NCBI GenBank assembly: GCA_016521575.1
Contig: JAEKDP010000008.1
Location: 85,419-134,253 of the forward strand
Direction of reading: 5' to 3'
DNA: 48,835 nucleotides
Source of the DNA: Rhodobacteraceae bacterium F11138
GTDB lineage: Bacteria; Pseudomonadota; Alphaproteobacteria; Rhodobacterales; Rhodobacteraceae
Under the pieces are notes generated by a model. The model had not been told where the DNA came from and ran no database searches. It was given only the letters and a program-made list of their open reading frames with translations. This document shows, one piece after another, positions 1 through 7,846 of this stretch. A program made the translations under genes and the position numbers. Every line of letters starts with the position of its first letter. Positions within the stretch are counted from its first letter, which is position 1.

Positions 1-2
1 GG

Positions 3-118
3 TGTCGCGTAGCCCTTAATTGTGAGATGGGAAATCCAACGAAATCAACGGCCACCCTTTGCCCTTAAATATGAGATTTTGTCTTTAATTCCGATATTTT
101 TGCCCTTAACCCTGAGAC
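3..118 (+). repeat. Transposon left end: TIR and subterminal repeats
   Basis: The terminal repeat occupies 3-26. Four related 18-bp sites follow in the same orientation at 11-28 (inside the TIR), 60-77, 80-97 and 101-118, each built on (T/A)G(C/T)C(C/T)TTAA and most ending GAGA(T/C). Such arrays are where the TniA/TnsB class of transposase binds. The array runs almost to the tniA start, so the transposase could also repress its own promoter; that is inference. Confidence 0.8.
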
Positions 119-133
119 AGGGTTCGCAGCTTC

Positions 134-1783
134 GTGTGGCAAATATTGATGGATGATGATCGCGACGACTCCGTTGCCGCTGGTGCTGAGGAGGCGCGCA
201 GGGCGGCCGTTCTGCGTCCGCTTGTTCAGGCATATCTCAAAGGAACTGGCAGTCTGGAAAGTGGCATCAATGACGCCGTTTGGGAGCTTGGTGTCAGCAG
301 GGCGACTGTGTGGCGCTGGATAAAGCGTCTGGCCGAAGAGGGTGGGCGCACCAGCGCTCTGGTACCGCGGAAACGGGGCCGCCCGACTGGTACCACCTTG
401 ATATCCGGCAAGGTGGAAGCGGTGATTGAAGAACATCTTCGCCGTTATTTCTTAAGGCGGGAACGTCCAAGCCTGTCGCGCGTCGTGACAGAAATTCGCA
501 GCGCGTGCTGGCAGCAGGGCTTGCAACCGCCGACACGTCGGACGGTTCAGCGCAGGCTGGATGCAATGGATGCCCGCGAAATTGCCAAGGCACGCGAAGG
601 CGCAAAGGCGGCCCGCCAGAAGTTTGCGCCGGTCGTAGGCGACAACAAGGCAAACCAGCCACTGGAGGTCGTGCAAATCGACCATACGCCTGCGGACATC
701 ATTCTCGTCGACAGTTTTGAACGCCAACCAATTGGGCGGCCTTGGGTCACGCTGGCGATCGACGTCGCAACGCGGATGGTGACCGGATATTACACCTCTC
801 TCGAGGCACCTTCGCGTCTGTCGGTGGCGCTTTGCCTGACACAGGCTGTGGCCCCCAAGGCGGAACTTCTGGCGGAATTGGTGTGCAATGTTCCTTGGCC
901 CGCGCAGGGTAAACCGCATAGGATCCACGTCGATAGAGGGCGCGATTTCCGGTCGCAAGCCTTTCGGTCGGCATGTGCGGAATGGGGGATCGATCTGGTC
1001 TATCGGCCGCCAGGCAGTCCTCATTTCGGAGGGCACATCGAACGATTGATCGGCACGATGATGGGGGCCGTGCACCTGTTGCCTGGAACAACGCAATCCT
1101 CGGTCGTGGCCAAGGGCGACTATGACGCCGAGGGCATGGCCACGATGACCTTAAGCGACTTCGATCGCTGGTTTGCTCTGGAAATCTGCCGCTACAACAA
1201 CAGCATTCATTCAAGTCTTGGCTGTACGCCCGTCGCCAAATGGGAGGCACTCTCAGAGCAAATGACAGGCGACATCCCCTTCGAGATGGAAGCTTTTCGG
1301 GTGAGCTTCTTGCCGAGCGAACTGCGTAAGGTCAGGCGTGACGGCATCCATCTGTTCCAGATACGGTACTGGTCGGATGCGCTTGCAGGCCACATTGGGC
1401 GCGGCGATGGGAAGGTGGTCGTTCGCTACGACCCTCGCGATATCTCAATGATCTGGGTCGAATTGGACGATGGCCGGTATGTTGAGGCGCGTTACAGAAA
1501 CTTGGAAATTCCGCCCGTGCCGCTCTGGGAATATCGCGAAGCCATGAAGAAGGCCCGTGCCCTTGGCAAATCCGGGTCCAATGAGTTGGTCTTGGCTGAG
1601 CTGATCCGACAGCAACGCCAGATCGAGTTTGAAAGCCGGGGCCTAACGAAGGCCGAACGCCGATCCCGTGAAAGAAAAGGGACATTGGAGGGCACCAACT
1701 CGGCTGTCTCGAAAACCGAAAGGCTGCGCCCGATCGACACGGGTGATACATCGCGCCCATTGTTCAAAGTGGAGAGATGGTGA
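134..1783 (+). CDS. tniA: TniA-type DDE transposase, copy 1
   Basis: This is the catalytic transposase that joins the element ends to target DNA. The 549-residue length is normal for TniA. A helix-turn-helix lies at about residues 48-66 (ELGVSRATVWRWIKRL). The rve/DDE core follows, with D183 in VVQIDHTPAD, D267 in RIHVDRGRDF and E303 in FGGHIERLIG, then a Mu-type C-terminal beta-barrel region and a basic tail. The GTG at 134 is the longest start; an in-frame ATG at 149 is equally plausible because neither has a clear Shine-Dalgarno. tniB starts two bases after the stop, so the genes are probably translationally coupled. The left-end binding sites sit just upstream and may regulate it. Confidence 0.9.
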   Translation: MWQILMDDDRDDSVAAGAEEARRAAVLRPLVQAYLKGTGSLESGINDAVWELGVSRATVWRWIKRLAEEGGRTSALVPRKRGRPTGTTLISGKVEAVIEEHLRRYFLRRERPSLSRVVTEIRSACWQQGLQPPTRRTVQRRLDAMDAREIAKAREGAKAARQKFAPVVGDNKANQPLEVVQIDHTPADIILVDSFERQPIGRPWVTLAIDVATRMVTGYYTSLEAPSRLSVALCLTQAVAPKAELLAELVCNVPWPAQGKPHRIHVDRGRDFRSQAFRSACAEWGIDLVYRPPGSPHFGGHIERLIGTMMGAVHLLPGTTQSSVVAKGDYDAEGMATMTLSDFDRWFALEICRYNNSIHSSLGCTPVAKWEALSEQMTGDIPFEMEAFRVSFLPSELRKVRRDGIHLFQIRYWSDALAGHIGRGDGKVVVRYDPRDISMIWVELDDGRYVEARYRNLEIPPVPLWEYREAMKKARALGKSGSNELVLAELIRQQRQIEFESRGLTKAERRSRERKGTLEGTNSAVSKTERLRPIDTGDTSRPLFKVERW

Positions 1784-1784
1784 A

Positions 1785-2666
1785 TTGAGGGCAGGGACAA
1801 CAGAGGAAGACGGTCGGATCGCCCTCATTCAATCGGATATCTGGATTGGCTTTCCGCGGGCCGAACAAGTTCTGGACCGTTTGCAGGGTATGATCGAAGC
1901 GCCAAGGCAAACCCGTATGCCTGGCCTTCTTGTGCATGGCGCGTCTGGGATCGGCAAGACGATGATCGCCCGCAACCTGTCGCGCAGATATGCACCGGAA
2001 TATGACCCAGCATCGGGAATTACGCGAACGCCGCTCTTGCTGTTACAAGCACCGCCAGCTCCCGACGAACGGCGGTTCTATCTGCACATCCTGGCGTCCG
2101 TCGGGGCACCGGCCACGGCACTGGGCGCGCGCGCTCAAAATGTGGCCTCCCTCGAAGTCCGTGTTATTGCGCTTTTGCGCGACCTTGGCCTGCGGATGAT
2201 CATGATCGACGAGGTCCACAACCTCTTGGCCGGGACCCACCGCGAACAGCGACGCTTTCTCAATGTTCTTCGTTATCTCAGCAATGAGCTCGAGGTGTCA
2301 CTGATCTGTCTTGGGGTCAGCGAGGCCGTCGACGCCATCCGTGGTGATATCCAGCTTGTCCGACGGCTGGACGAACATCACTTGCCAAACTGGCGCGACG
2401 ATGCCGAGTTCTCGGACATGATCCAGACCCTTATTGCTGCCATGCCACTGGAAAAGAAGTCCAACCTGAAGGTCAAGTCACTCAAGCAGATACTTGCACT
2501 GACCGGTGGGGTGACCTCGCGCATTTTCGCCCTGATCAAGGATCTTTCCATCGACGCCATTATCACAGGCGAGGAATGCATCACCGATGACGCAATCGCA
2601 AAATGGACGCCGGTTTGGTCGCGCCATGCGAACCCCCATCGGCGGCTCCAGAAGTCCCGGGTGTGA
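1785..2666 (+). CDS. tniB: TniB AAA+ ATPase, copy 1
   Basis: This is the ATP-dependent transposition regulator of the TniB/TnsC/MuB class, which selects and marks target DNA for TniA. Walker A is GASGIGKT at residues 52-59, and Walker B is MIMIDEVHN with D142 and E143; a sensor-type LICLGVSEA stretch follows. The frame opens upstream inside tniA, but homologous sequence begins about here. I chose TTG at 1785 because GGAGAG lies about 10 bases ahead of it and it directly follows the tniA stop. An ATG start at 1668 would add 39 low-complexity residues read antiphase to tniA and is unlikely. The 3' end overlaps tniQ. Confidence 0.88.
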   Translation: MRAGTTEEDGRIALIQSDIWIGFPRAEQVLDRLQGMIEAPRQTRMPGLLVHGASGIGKTMIARNLSRRYAPEYDPASGITRTPLLLLQAPPAPDERRFYLHILASVGAPATALGARAQNVASLEVRVIALLRDLGLRMIMIDEVHNLLAGTHREQRRFLNVLRYLSNELEVSLICLGVSEAVDAIRGDIQLVRRLDEHHLPNWRDDAEFSDMIQTLIAAMPLEKKSNLKVKSLKQILALTGGVTSRIFALIKDLSIDAIITGEECITDDAIAKWTPVWSRHANPHRRLQKSRV

Positions 2667-3460
2667 AGCCGCACCCGCTGCCCAAGACTGTCGCGCCGCT
2701 GCCAGACGAGTTGTTGTCAGGTTGGTTGTCTCGGCTGGCGGCGGCCAATTACTGTGATGATGCGGAACTACTGGCTCATCTCAGAATCGATACCGCGCAT
2801 GGCACCGCCTTGAACTTCAACGTCGACGCGGCTGCGGCGGCGGCGGCGAAGATTGCCAACGCCGCACGGGTTGATCCAGATGTTGTGCGATCTTTGACCT
2901 TTCCAGCAATGACGACACGAGAAGCCTCGCTGACGGCCCAGATGCCATTCCAGCATTGCCTGCAATGCTCCAGAGAGGGCCTTTCGCTCAGGCATTGGAG
3001 GCGGGCCTGGGCATTTGACTGCCAGGTTTGCGGGACGAGACTTGTGCAGACCCTTGGCAAACTCCGTGAGGAACAAATATCTGGAAAACTGATATACCGA
3101 GCGCGCCGCGGGGCAGAGATGCTTGAGTGCGCCGCGCGCTCGCGCGGCCCCAAGCAACTTCGGCGCGCAATGCGCGCAGTCACCTTTGCCATGTCACTCA
3201 AAACCTTCCGCGGGGATCCGTCGTTCGCTGTCCAGAACCCCAGATCGGAAGTTAGGCTGTTCTGCCTCGCCGCAATCGCCGCCGCTCGATCTCATCCCTT
3301 GGCTAAGGCAGCCATCGTCAGCAAAAGCATCGACGACTATGCAAGGGTTGCTCTCTTGCGCGCCTTCGAGAAGGAGCCTCGATTGCTTGCCGCGGTTGAT
3401 CACATCGCGCAAAGGTGCGCGAGAAACAGGGGCCCCATGACAGCCGTATCTCACAATTAA
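2663..3460 (+). CDS. tniQ: TniQ zinc-finger targeting protein, copy 1
   Basis: TniQ/TnsD-family proteins bind DNA and recruit the ATPase to the target. The N-terminus has the typical LPDELLSGWLSRLA segment. A zinc finger follows, with Cys pairs C99/C102 (HCLQC) and C120/C123 (CQVCG). The GTG start at 2663 overlaps the tniB stop as GTGA. An ATG at 2603 gives 20 extra residues that do not look like family sequence. At 265 residues this is a short TniQ. Its stop codon lies inside the innermost right-end transposase site, so the gene and the element end are packed together with no spare DNA. Confidence 0.82.
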   Translation: MKPHPLPKTVAPLPDELLSGWLSRLAAANYCDDAELLAHLRIDTAHGTALNFNVDAAAAAAAKIANAARVDPDVVRSLTFPAMTTREASLTAQMPFQHCLQCSREGLSLRHWRRAWAFDCQVCGTRLVQTLGKLREEQISGKLIYRARRGAEMLECAARSRGPKQLRRAMRAVTFAMSLKTFRGDPSFAVQNPRSEVRLFCLAAIAAARSHPLAKAAIVSKSIDDYARVALLRAFEKEPRLLAAVDHIAQRCARNRGPMTAVSHN

Positions 3461-3514
3461 GGGCAAAAATTGTCGCCAAACGGGTCGCGTCTCAGATTAA
3501 AGGGCAACGCGACA
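3448..3514 (-). repeat. Transposon right end: TIR and subterminal repeat
   Basis: Read on the minus strand, the terminal repeat at 3491-3514 begins TGTCGCGTTGCCCTTTAATC and contains one binding-type site. A second site at 3448-3465 reads TGCCCTTAATTGTGAGAT. The right end therefore has two sites against four on the left, the usual asymmetry of Tn7/Tn5053-type ends. Confidence 0.8.
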
Positions 3515-3583
3515 CCAGGATCTATGGTTTGGATGCGGCAATTGCTCGGAGAAGCCAGTCAGCGAGACTCAATCACTTGCTTT

Positions 3584-3603
3584 ATGTCTACTTATGCATA
3601 CAT
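3584..3603 (+). promoter_or_regulatory. Palindromic operator over the hipB start
   Basis: ATGTCTACTTATGCATACAT is an imperfect inverted repeat that begins with the proposed hipB start codon. It matches the palindrome after hipA (5233-5252) at 15 of 20 positions. HipB-type antitoxins repress their own operon, so an operator here is expected. That HipB binds it is inference. Confidence 0.5.
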
Positions 3604-3973
3604 AAAGGCCGCAATAAGACCGAGGATAGAAGCATTGCCTGCGTCATACCTTCCGCCCCCCGCAGCCAAGCGGGCGATCCGCAAGCTCGGGTCCGATATC
3701 CGTGACGCACGTTTGCGCCGCGGCTTGCCGGCGTCTGTTGTCGCCGAGCGGGCGGGTATTGCGCGCTCAACCTACCACAAGATCGAAAAAGGTGATGCTG
3801 GTGTGTCCATCGGCATCTATGCGGCTGTGCTGCAAGCATTGAACCTGATGGATGGATTTGCAGATCTCGCTGATGCCAGGAACGATCCCCAAGGTGCACA
3901 TGCAGCTCTTGAGCGCTTGCCGAAACGCGCTGTTCTTGCGCGCAAGAAGCCTGGCTCCAAGGAGAGCAGCTAG
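3584..3973 (+). CDS. hipB: HipB-like XRE antitoxin / repressor
   Basis: This is a small DNA-binding protein of 129 residues with an XRE/Cro-type helix-turn-helix at about residues 36-90 (SDIRDARLRRGLPASVVAER and IARSTYHKIEKGD). It lies three bases before hipA on the same strand. Members of this family neutralise the HipA kinase and repress the operon. The frame stays open to 3470, into the transposon end. The ATG at 3584 was chosen because it opens the family-like N-terminus MSTYAYIK; no strong Shine-Dalgarno is visible. The C-terminal tail is basic (RKKPGSKE). The gene starts only 70 bases from the transposon end, so its original promoter may have been displaced. Confidence 0.8.
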   Translation: MSTYAYIKAAIRPRIEALPASYLPPPAAKRAIRKLGSDIRDARLRRGLPASVVAERAGIARSTYHKIEKGDAGVSIGIYAAVLQALNLMDGFADLADARNDPQGAHAALERLPKRAVLARKKPGSKESS

Positions 3974-3976
3974 GCC

Positions 3977-5233
3977 ATGGCAGAACGGGTCGTCGAAATC
4001 GACATTGAGCTCGATGGAGCGATGGTGCCTGTCGGCACCATGCGTTGTGTGCCATCCCGGGCGCGCGAAACCGTCGTTTTCGAATACTCGGACGATTGGC
4101 TGAACCGGCCAGAGCGGTTTGCTATTGATCAGGGCGTGCCTCTCTCGCCTGGGCCGTTTGTGCCATCAGGCAACGGAGAGATGTTTCCAGCCCTTGGTGA
4201 CAGTGCCCCAGACAACTGGGGTCGTGCCTTGATGCGGCGTCGGGAACGGCGCCGCGCTGCGCGGGAGGAACGACCGGTTCGAACCTTGTTCGAGACGGAT
4301 TATCTTATGGGTGTCTCCGATGTCAGCCGCATCGGAGCCTTGCGGCTGCGATGGCGTGGCGATGCCGACTATGCAGCACCCATCCAAGATGGCGTTCCAG
4401 GGTACATCGCGCTCCAGCGTCTTCTCGACGCAGTCGGGCGTTTCGAAGCTGGTGAGGAACGAGACGAGGACCTCGATCTCATTTTTGCGCCCGGGGCATC
4501 GCTTGGCGGCGCACGCCCGAAGTGCTCGGTCTATGATGTGCAGGGCAAGCTCTCGATCGCCAAGTTTCCCAAGACTGACGACGATTACAGCAAGGAACGC
4601 TGGGAGGAAGTCGCCGCGCGATTGGCAGATCGGGCCGGCCTGACCATGGCTGACCACTCTCTGGCAAACATCGGTGACCAGCCGGTCTATCTGAGCGCCC
4701 GGTTTGACCGACGCGCAGCAGGCGAACGCATCCCGTATATGTCAGCCATGACCATGACCCAGAACCGGGATGGCGTATCTGGCAGCTATCTCGAGATCGT
4801 AGACGCGATCACCAGGACTGGCAGCCAGGCTACCAGGGATCGTGAAGAACTCTATCGCCGCCTTGTCTTCACTGTTCTGGTGTCGAATACGGACGACCAT
4901 ATGCGCAATCACGGGTTTCTATGGGATGGGCCAGCTGGATGGCGGCTGTCGCCGGCGTTCGACATCAACCCGACGTCCCAGTTGGAAAAACCGCGTGTTC
5001 TGCAGACACGGATCGATTTCGACGACGGGACCTGTGACATTGACTTGGTGTTGGCCGTGGCACCTGAATTCGGCCTCCGCACCCAACACGCCCGGGAAAT
5101 TGTCGCTGAAGTGGCGAGGGCGACAGCGACGTGGCGCGAAGTTGCGCATCAGGTCGGGGCTCCGGCACGCGAGCTCGACTATCTCGAAAGTGCTTTCGAG
5201 CACGACGATCTGGAGAAGGCTTTGACGCTTTAA
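3977..5233 (+). CDS. hipA: HipA-family serine/threonine kinase toxin
   Basis: HipA kinases arrest growth; the E. coli member phosphorylates glutamyl-tRNA synthetase. This 418-residue protein has the full set of motifs: a small N-terminal domain, the phosphate-binding loop SLGGARPK (175-182), the catalytic loop NTDDHMRNHG (304-313), and the metal-binding SPAFDINP (325-332). No truncation is visible, so it should be active. It forms an operon with hipB (gap of three bases). ATG 3977 follows a weak AGGAGAGCAG ribosome site at the hipB end. The stop codon TAA runs into a palindrome resembling the one at the hipB start. The particular target of this HipA cannot be read from sequence. Confidence 0.88.
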   Translation: MAERVVEIDIELDGAMVPVGTMRCVPSRARETVVFEYSDDWLNRPERFAIDQGVPLSPGPFVPSGNGEMFPALGDSAPDNWGRALMRRRERRRAAREERPVRTLFETDYLMGVSDVSRIGALRLRWRGDADYAAPIQDGVPGYIALQRLLDAVGRFEAGEERDEDLDLIFAPGASLGGARPKCSVYDVQGKLSIAKFPKTDDDYSKERWEEVAARLADRAGLTMADHSLANIGDQPVYLSARFDRRAAGERIPYMSAMTMTQNRDGVSGSYLEIVDAITRTGSQATRDREELYRRLVFTVLVSNTDDHMRNHGFLWDGPAGWRLSPAFDINPTSQLEKPRVLQTRIDFDDGTCDIDLVLAVAPEFGLRTQHAREIVAEVARATATWREVAHQVGAPARELDYLESAFEHDDLEKALTL

Positions 5234-5252
5234 TGTCCGTTTATGCGGACAT
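5233..5252 (+). promoter_or_regulatory. Palindrome after hipA, matching the hipB operator
   Basis: ATGTCCGTTTATGCGGACAT is a near-perfect inverted repeat directly after the hipA stop (extended arms TAATGTCCG and CGGACATTA around a 6-base loop). It could be a second HipB site or a weak terminator without a T run. It also opens a short frame, MSVYADIKFI then stop, that mirrors the HipB start MSTYAYIK, so it may be the relic of a duplicated hipB 5' end. Confidence 0.45.
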
Positions 5253-5305
5253 TAAATTCATATAGTGTCTGCTTTCAAAGTCTCCAACATGGAGACGACG
5301 AAGAG

Positions 5306-5584
5306 TCATTCCAATATCTCGACCAGCCTTCCGTAGTCCCGGCTAACCTCCTGTGCCTCGTGAAAGGCGCGTTGGCGCTCGGCGTCCAAGCAGCGGAAGT
5401 ATTCTTGTATGTCGGCAATGTAGCCCTCGAAATCAGAACGGAGCAGATCGGCATATTCTCGAATGTCTTCGGACCGCTCAGGCAGGAAGGGCCGTTCCGG
5501 CGCGGTACATGCATTGGCGATTTGGCCAATCGACGCGAGAGGCACAACAAGACCAAGCAAACCGTATCGAAATGCACAAAACAT
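5306..5584 (-). CDS. Small exported protein, function unknown
   Basis: This protein of about 92 residues has an N-terminal hydrophobic signal (YGLLGLVVPLASIGQIANA) followed by a Cys and then a charged, probably helical domain (SEDIREYADLLRSDFEGYIA, EYFRCLDAERQRAFHEAQEV). It looks like a family of small periplasmic proteins I associate with virB regions of Rhodobacterales plasmids. That match is from memory and moderate. The ATG at 5584 has AAAGGAG 13 bases upstream; a TTG at 5614 is the longer alternative. It points away from the virB remnants. The sequence IANAC is only a weak lipobox, so lipoprotein status is doubtful. Confidence 0.6.
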   Translation of the reverse strand: MFCAFRYGLLGLVVPLASIGQIANACTAPERPFLPERSEDIREYADLLRSDFEGYIADIQEYFRCLDAERQRAFHEAQEVSRDYGRLVEILE

Positions 5585-5768
5585 GCGCAGGGCAAAACTC
5601 CTTTGCCACTTCAAATTTATGGTTTCGTGCGGTAGCTACCTATTGCAGCCAAAGACGGTTCGTCAACTCAAATAAATCGTCTTGCAGTCAATTATGTTGT
5701 CTTGTATCGCCCGTGTGGAAATGTCCCCGCGGGCCGATACTCATGATGAGGAGGGCCCTGGGGAGGTC

Positions 5769-6095
5769 ATGATAGAAGAAGCACCGAATGTGGTCACCGA
5801 AGACGGACTGCGCGGCTTGCTCGCCGAGGGCTACCTCATTGAGGTGGTCTGCAAGGAGAGAGCGGAGAAGCGCCATAACAGCTGGTACGGCTCGTGGGTC
5901 ATCCGCGCCGTCGCCTCTGATGGGCGTGACGACAAGATGCTCGTCACCAGCCGAAGCGTCCTCAAGCTCCGCGACTTCAAAACCATCGTTGGCCTTGTCA
6001 GTTTCCTGGCCGACATGGGCTGTACGACCGCTAACATTCCACTTGAAGAAGGTGGCCGCGAGCGCCACGCCGCGCCTCCGGTCAAAGGCAGCTGA
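5769..6095 (+). CDS. Conserved hypothetical protein upstream of virB1
   Basis: This is a soluble protein of 108 residues with no signal peptide or membrane segment. Its middle, IEVVCKERAEKRHNSWYGSW then VIRAVASDGRDDKMLVTSRS, looks like a small beta-rich fold. I do not recognise a named family. ATG 5769 was chosen over the ATG at 5682 because a strong GGGGAGG ribosome site lies directly ahead. Its 3' end overlaps the probable virB1 start, which places it at the head of the former virB operon. Confidence 0.6.
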   Translation: MIEEAPNVVTEDGLRGLLAEGYLIEVVCKERAEKRHNSWYGSWVIRAVASDGRDDKMLVTSRSVLKLRDFKTIVGLVSFLADMGCTTANIPLEEGGRERHAAPPVKGS

Positions 6096-6192
6096 CCGCG
6101 CGACTGCGCTCGTCGTTGCTTTGGGTACAGGCGTTTGTTCCGCGCCCCCGGCCCTGGCCGACGGTTTCATCTTTTGGCGATTGTATACTTGA
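6052..6192 (+). pseudogene. virB1: virB1 5' fragment (lytic transglycosylase signal peptide)
   Basis: Starting at GTG 6052, overlapping the upstream gene, the frame encodes a basic N-terminus and an export signal (TALVVALGTGVCSAPPALAD), then ends after a few more codons at the IS1595 element. VirB1 is a periplasmic muramidase that opens the wall for the secretion channel. The 3' part of the same gene reappears at 7044-7271. The central catalytic domain, with its glutamate, is missing, so this was insertion followed by deletion. The assignment rests on the 3' fragment and on position before virB2. Confidence 0.55.
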
Positions 6193-6218
6193 CAAACCAC
6201 GCGGGATTCCCATATAAC
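6189..6218 (+). promoter_or_regulatory. Promoter of the IS1595-family transposase
   Basis: TTGACA at 6189-6194 and TATAAC at 6213-6218 are separated by 18 bases, a near-consensus sigma-70 promoter. The palindrome CTAAC-ATATA-GTTAG (6218-6232) overlaps the expected transcription start and could be an operator. Confidence 0.6.
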
Positions 6219-6243
6219 TAACATATAGTTAGAGGAATCCGCC

Positions 6244-7056
6244 ATGTCCGTTCTGTCCGCCAAATACATGCACGACGAAGCCGCCGCATTTGAGCATGTG
6301 GAAGCGATGATCTGGGGTGACGAACCGGTATGCCCGCACTGCGGCACCGTGGGCAACGCTGGCAAGCTGGAAGGTGTTCGCACCAAGCCGAGCAAGAAGA
6401 ACCCGGAAGGCAAAGCGCGCCACGGTCTGTGGAAGTGCCGCGAGTGCCGCAAGCAATTCACCGTGCGCAAGGGCACGATCTTCGAAGAAAGCCACATCCC
6501 GCTTCACCTGTGGCTGCAAGCGATCCACCTGATGGTGTCCAGCAAGAAGGGCATTAGCAGCCACCAACTTCACCGCGTCCTGGGCATCACCTACAAAAGC
6601 GCTTGGTTCCTGTCCCACCGCATTCGCGAGTGTATGCGTGATGGCGCGCTGGCACCGTTTGGCGGCAATGGCGGCACGGTTGAGGTTGATGAAACCTTCA
6701 TCGGTCAAAACCCTGACAAGCCCAAGAAGAAAGGCGCGCGCGGCTTCGCTCATAAGAACGCGATGCTGACCCTTGTGGATCGGGACACCAAGCAAGCCAA
6801 GTCCATCGTGGTTGACGATATCAAGAAGGACACACTGGTGCCGATCCTGCGCGAGAACATCGCCAAGGAAGCCGTGATCTACACAGACGAAGCCAAGCAG
6901 TACACGCGCCTGTCTGACGACTTTGCCGATCACGACTTCACCACGCACAGCAAGGGCGAGTATGTGAAGCGCGAGAAACCCGAGGTTCACACCAACACCG
7001 TCGAAGGCTTCTACAGCATCTTCAAGCGCGGCATACCGCCCGCGACCTCGGCGTAG
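6244..7056 (+). pseudogene. IS1595-family transposase, 3'-truncated
   Basis: The N-terminal zinc ribbon has CPHC (about residues 32-35) and CREC (about 65-68), followed by the helical segment SSKKGISSHQLHRVLGITYK. The DDE-type core shows GGTVEVDETFIG, VIYTDEAKQY and [16 protein letters not shown], all typical of the ISXO2-like/IS1595 family. Family members continue for about 40 more residues after FKRG. Here the frame runs into virB1 sequence and stops after IPPATSA. The right end of the insertion sequence is therefore gone. The catalytic motifs remain, but the element cannot move by itself. A good promoter precedes it, so a truncated protein may still be made. Confidence 0.8.
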
Positions 7057-7271
7057 ACCCACATGACATTGCGCAGAACCTCGACGGATCAGCCCGCTAC
7101 TTGCTGATGATGCTCGACCAGTTCGGCGAAGGCTCTCTGGCCCTTGCGGCCTACAACGCTGGCCCTGAGGCGGTCACACGCCACGGCGGCATCCCCCCTT
7201 TTCGAGAAACCCAAGGGCATGTGGCCCGTGTGACTGCCGTGTTTGAGCGGCTCAGAGGAGATCTTTCATGA
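7044..7271 (+). pseudogene. virB1: virB1 3' fragment (lytic transglycosylase C-terminus)
   Basis: The frame [20 protein letters not shown] then [18 protein letters not shown] matches the C-terminal part of SLT/VirB1 lytic transglycosylases, including the AAYNAGP signature. It ends [17 protein letters not shown] with a stop that overlaps the virB2 start (ATGA). Only the 3' third survives, joined at about 7030-7044 to the truncated IS1595 transposase. It has no start codon of its own. Confidence 0.75.
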
Positions 7272-7558
7272 CATCGAGACCTTCGATCGTCGCGCTCGGC
7301 GCGATGGCCCTTATCGTGCTGGCGGGTCCAGCGCTTGCACAGAGCATCGACCTCTCGCCGGTACAGACCCTGCTTCAAGGAATTGTCGATGCGATCACCG
7401 GTCCCTTGGGGATCGTGATTGGCACGCTCGCACTGATCGGGGTGTTCCTTTCCTGGCTCTTTGGCATCCTCGACTTTCGTCAGGCGCTCTGGGTCGTGGT
7501 TGCAATCGCCGGCATCGCCGCAGCACCCACCATCGTCGCCGCCATCTGGACCACCTGA
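7268..7558 (+). CDS. virB2: VirB2/TrbC-type pilin
   Basis: This is the pilin subunit of a type IV secretion/conjugation system. The 96-residue protein has a signal peptide (residues about 1-25, ending GPALAQ), a short periplasmic loop, and two hydrophobic helices ([19 protein letters not shown] and [20 protein letters not shown]), the classic VirB2 plan. The ATG overlaps the virB1 stop and is preceded by AGAGGAG. The gene is intact but its operon is broken on both sides, so no working apparatus is encoded here. Confidence 0.85.
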   Translation: MTSRPSIVALGAMALIVLAGPALAQSIDLSPVQTLLQGIVDAITGPLGIVIGTLALIGVFLSWLFGILDFRQALWVVVAIAGIAAAPTIVAAIWTT

Positions 7559-7567
7559 GCTCTATCC

Positions 7568-7846
7568 ATGGCTGACCAGTCCCGCGTGTTCATCGGTCTT
7601 CTCAGGCCACCCAAGCTGATGGGCTTGCCGATCATGTACGCCATGGTCTGGCTCTTCGGCTCAACGCTTCTGTTCCTCTGGGTGCAGAGCTGGGTGGTGG
7701 CTGTGTTCGCGGGGCTGGCCTGGCCGGCGCTCTGGAAGGCCGCAGACTGGGATCCGAACTTCCTCGATGTCCTGGTGATCACCCTGCAGGAAACCCCGCC
7801 CACGACGAACCGCAAGCTGCACGGAGGCGACAGCTATGCCCCGTGA
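7568..7846 (+). CDS. virB3: VirB3 inner-membrane protein
   Basis: This 92-residue protein starts 10 bases after virB2. It has the VirB3 pattern: a short N-terminus with RVFIGLLRPPKLMGLPIMYA, two membrane segments, and a C-terminal soluble stretch ending KLHGGDSYAP. VirB3 anchors the VirB4 ATPase at the inner membrane. Its stop overlaps the virB4 start by 11 bases. It appears complete. Confidence 0.85.
   Translation: MADQSRVFIGLLRPPKLMGLPIMYAMVWLFGSTLLFLWVQSWVVAVFAGLAWPALWKAADWDPNFLDVLVITLQETPPTTNRKLHGGDSYAP

Larger units (their letters stand above)
3..3514 (+). mobile_element. TniABQ transposon, copy 1 (Tn5053/Tn7-like)
   Basis: This compact element of about 3.5 kb has three overlapping genes, tniA (DDE transposase), tniB (AAA+ ATPase) and tniQ (zinc-finger targeting protein), and no cargo or resolvase gene. 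The ends are 24-bp inverted repeats starting TGTCGCGT, 20 of 24 positions matching. Several copies of an inner motif, TGCCCTTAA followed by a GAGA-type ending, lie inside each end, as expected for transposase binding sites of Tn7/Tn5053-type elements. The right flank is CCAGG. Only two bases (GG) are visible left of the element; they would fit a 5-bp duplication of CCAGG but do not prove one. The sequence is the same as the copy at 45324-48835. Confidence 0.9.

Noticed and set aside
5233-5635. Plus-strand frame beginning at ATG 5243 after hipA
   Set aside because: It is antisense to the small exported gene, starts inside the palindrome and resembles no family.
6229-7062. Minus-strand frame of 277 codons opposite the IS1595 transposase
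   Set aside because: It mirrors the transposase with no domain of its own.
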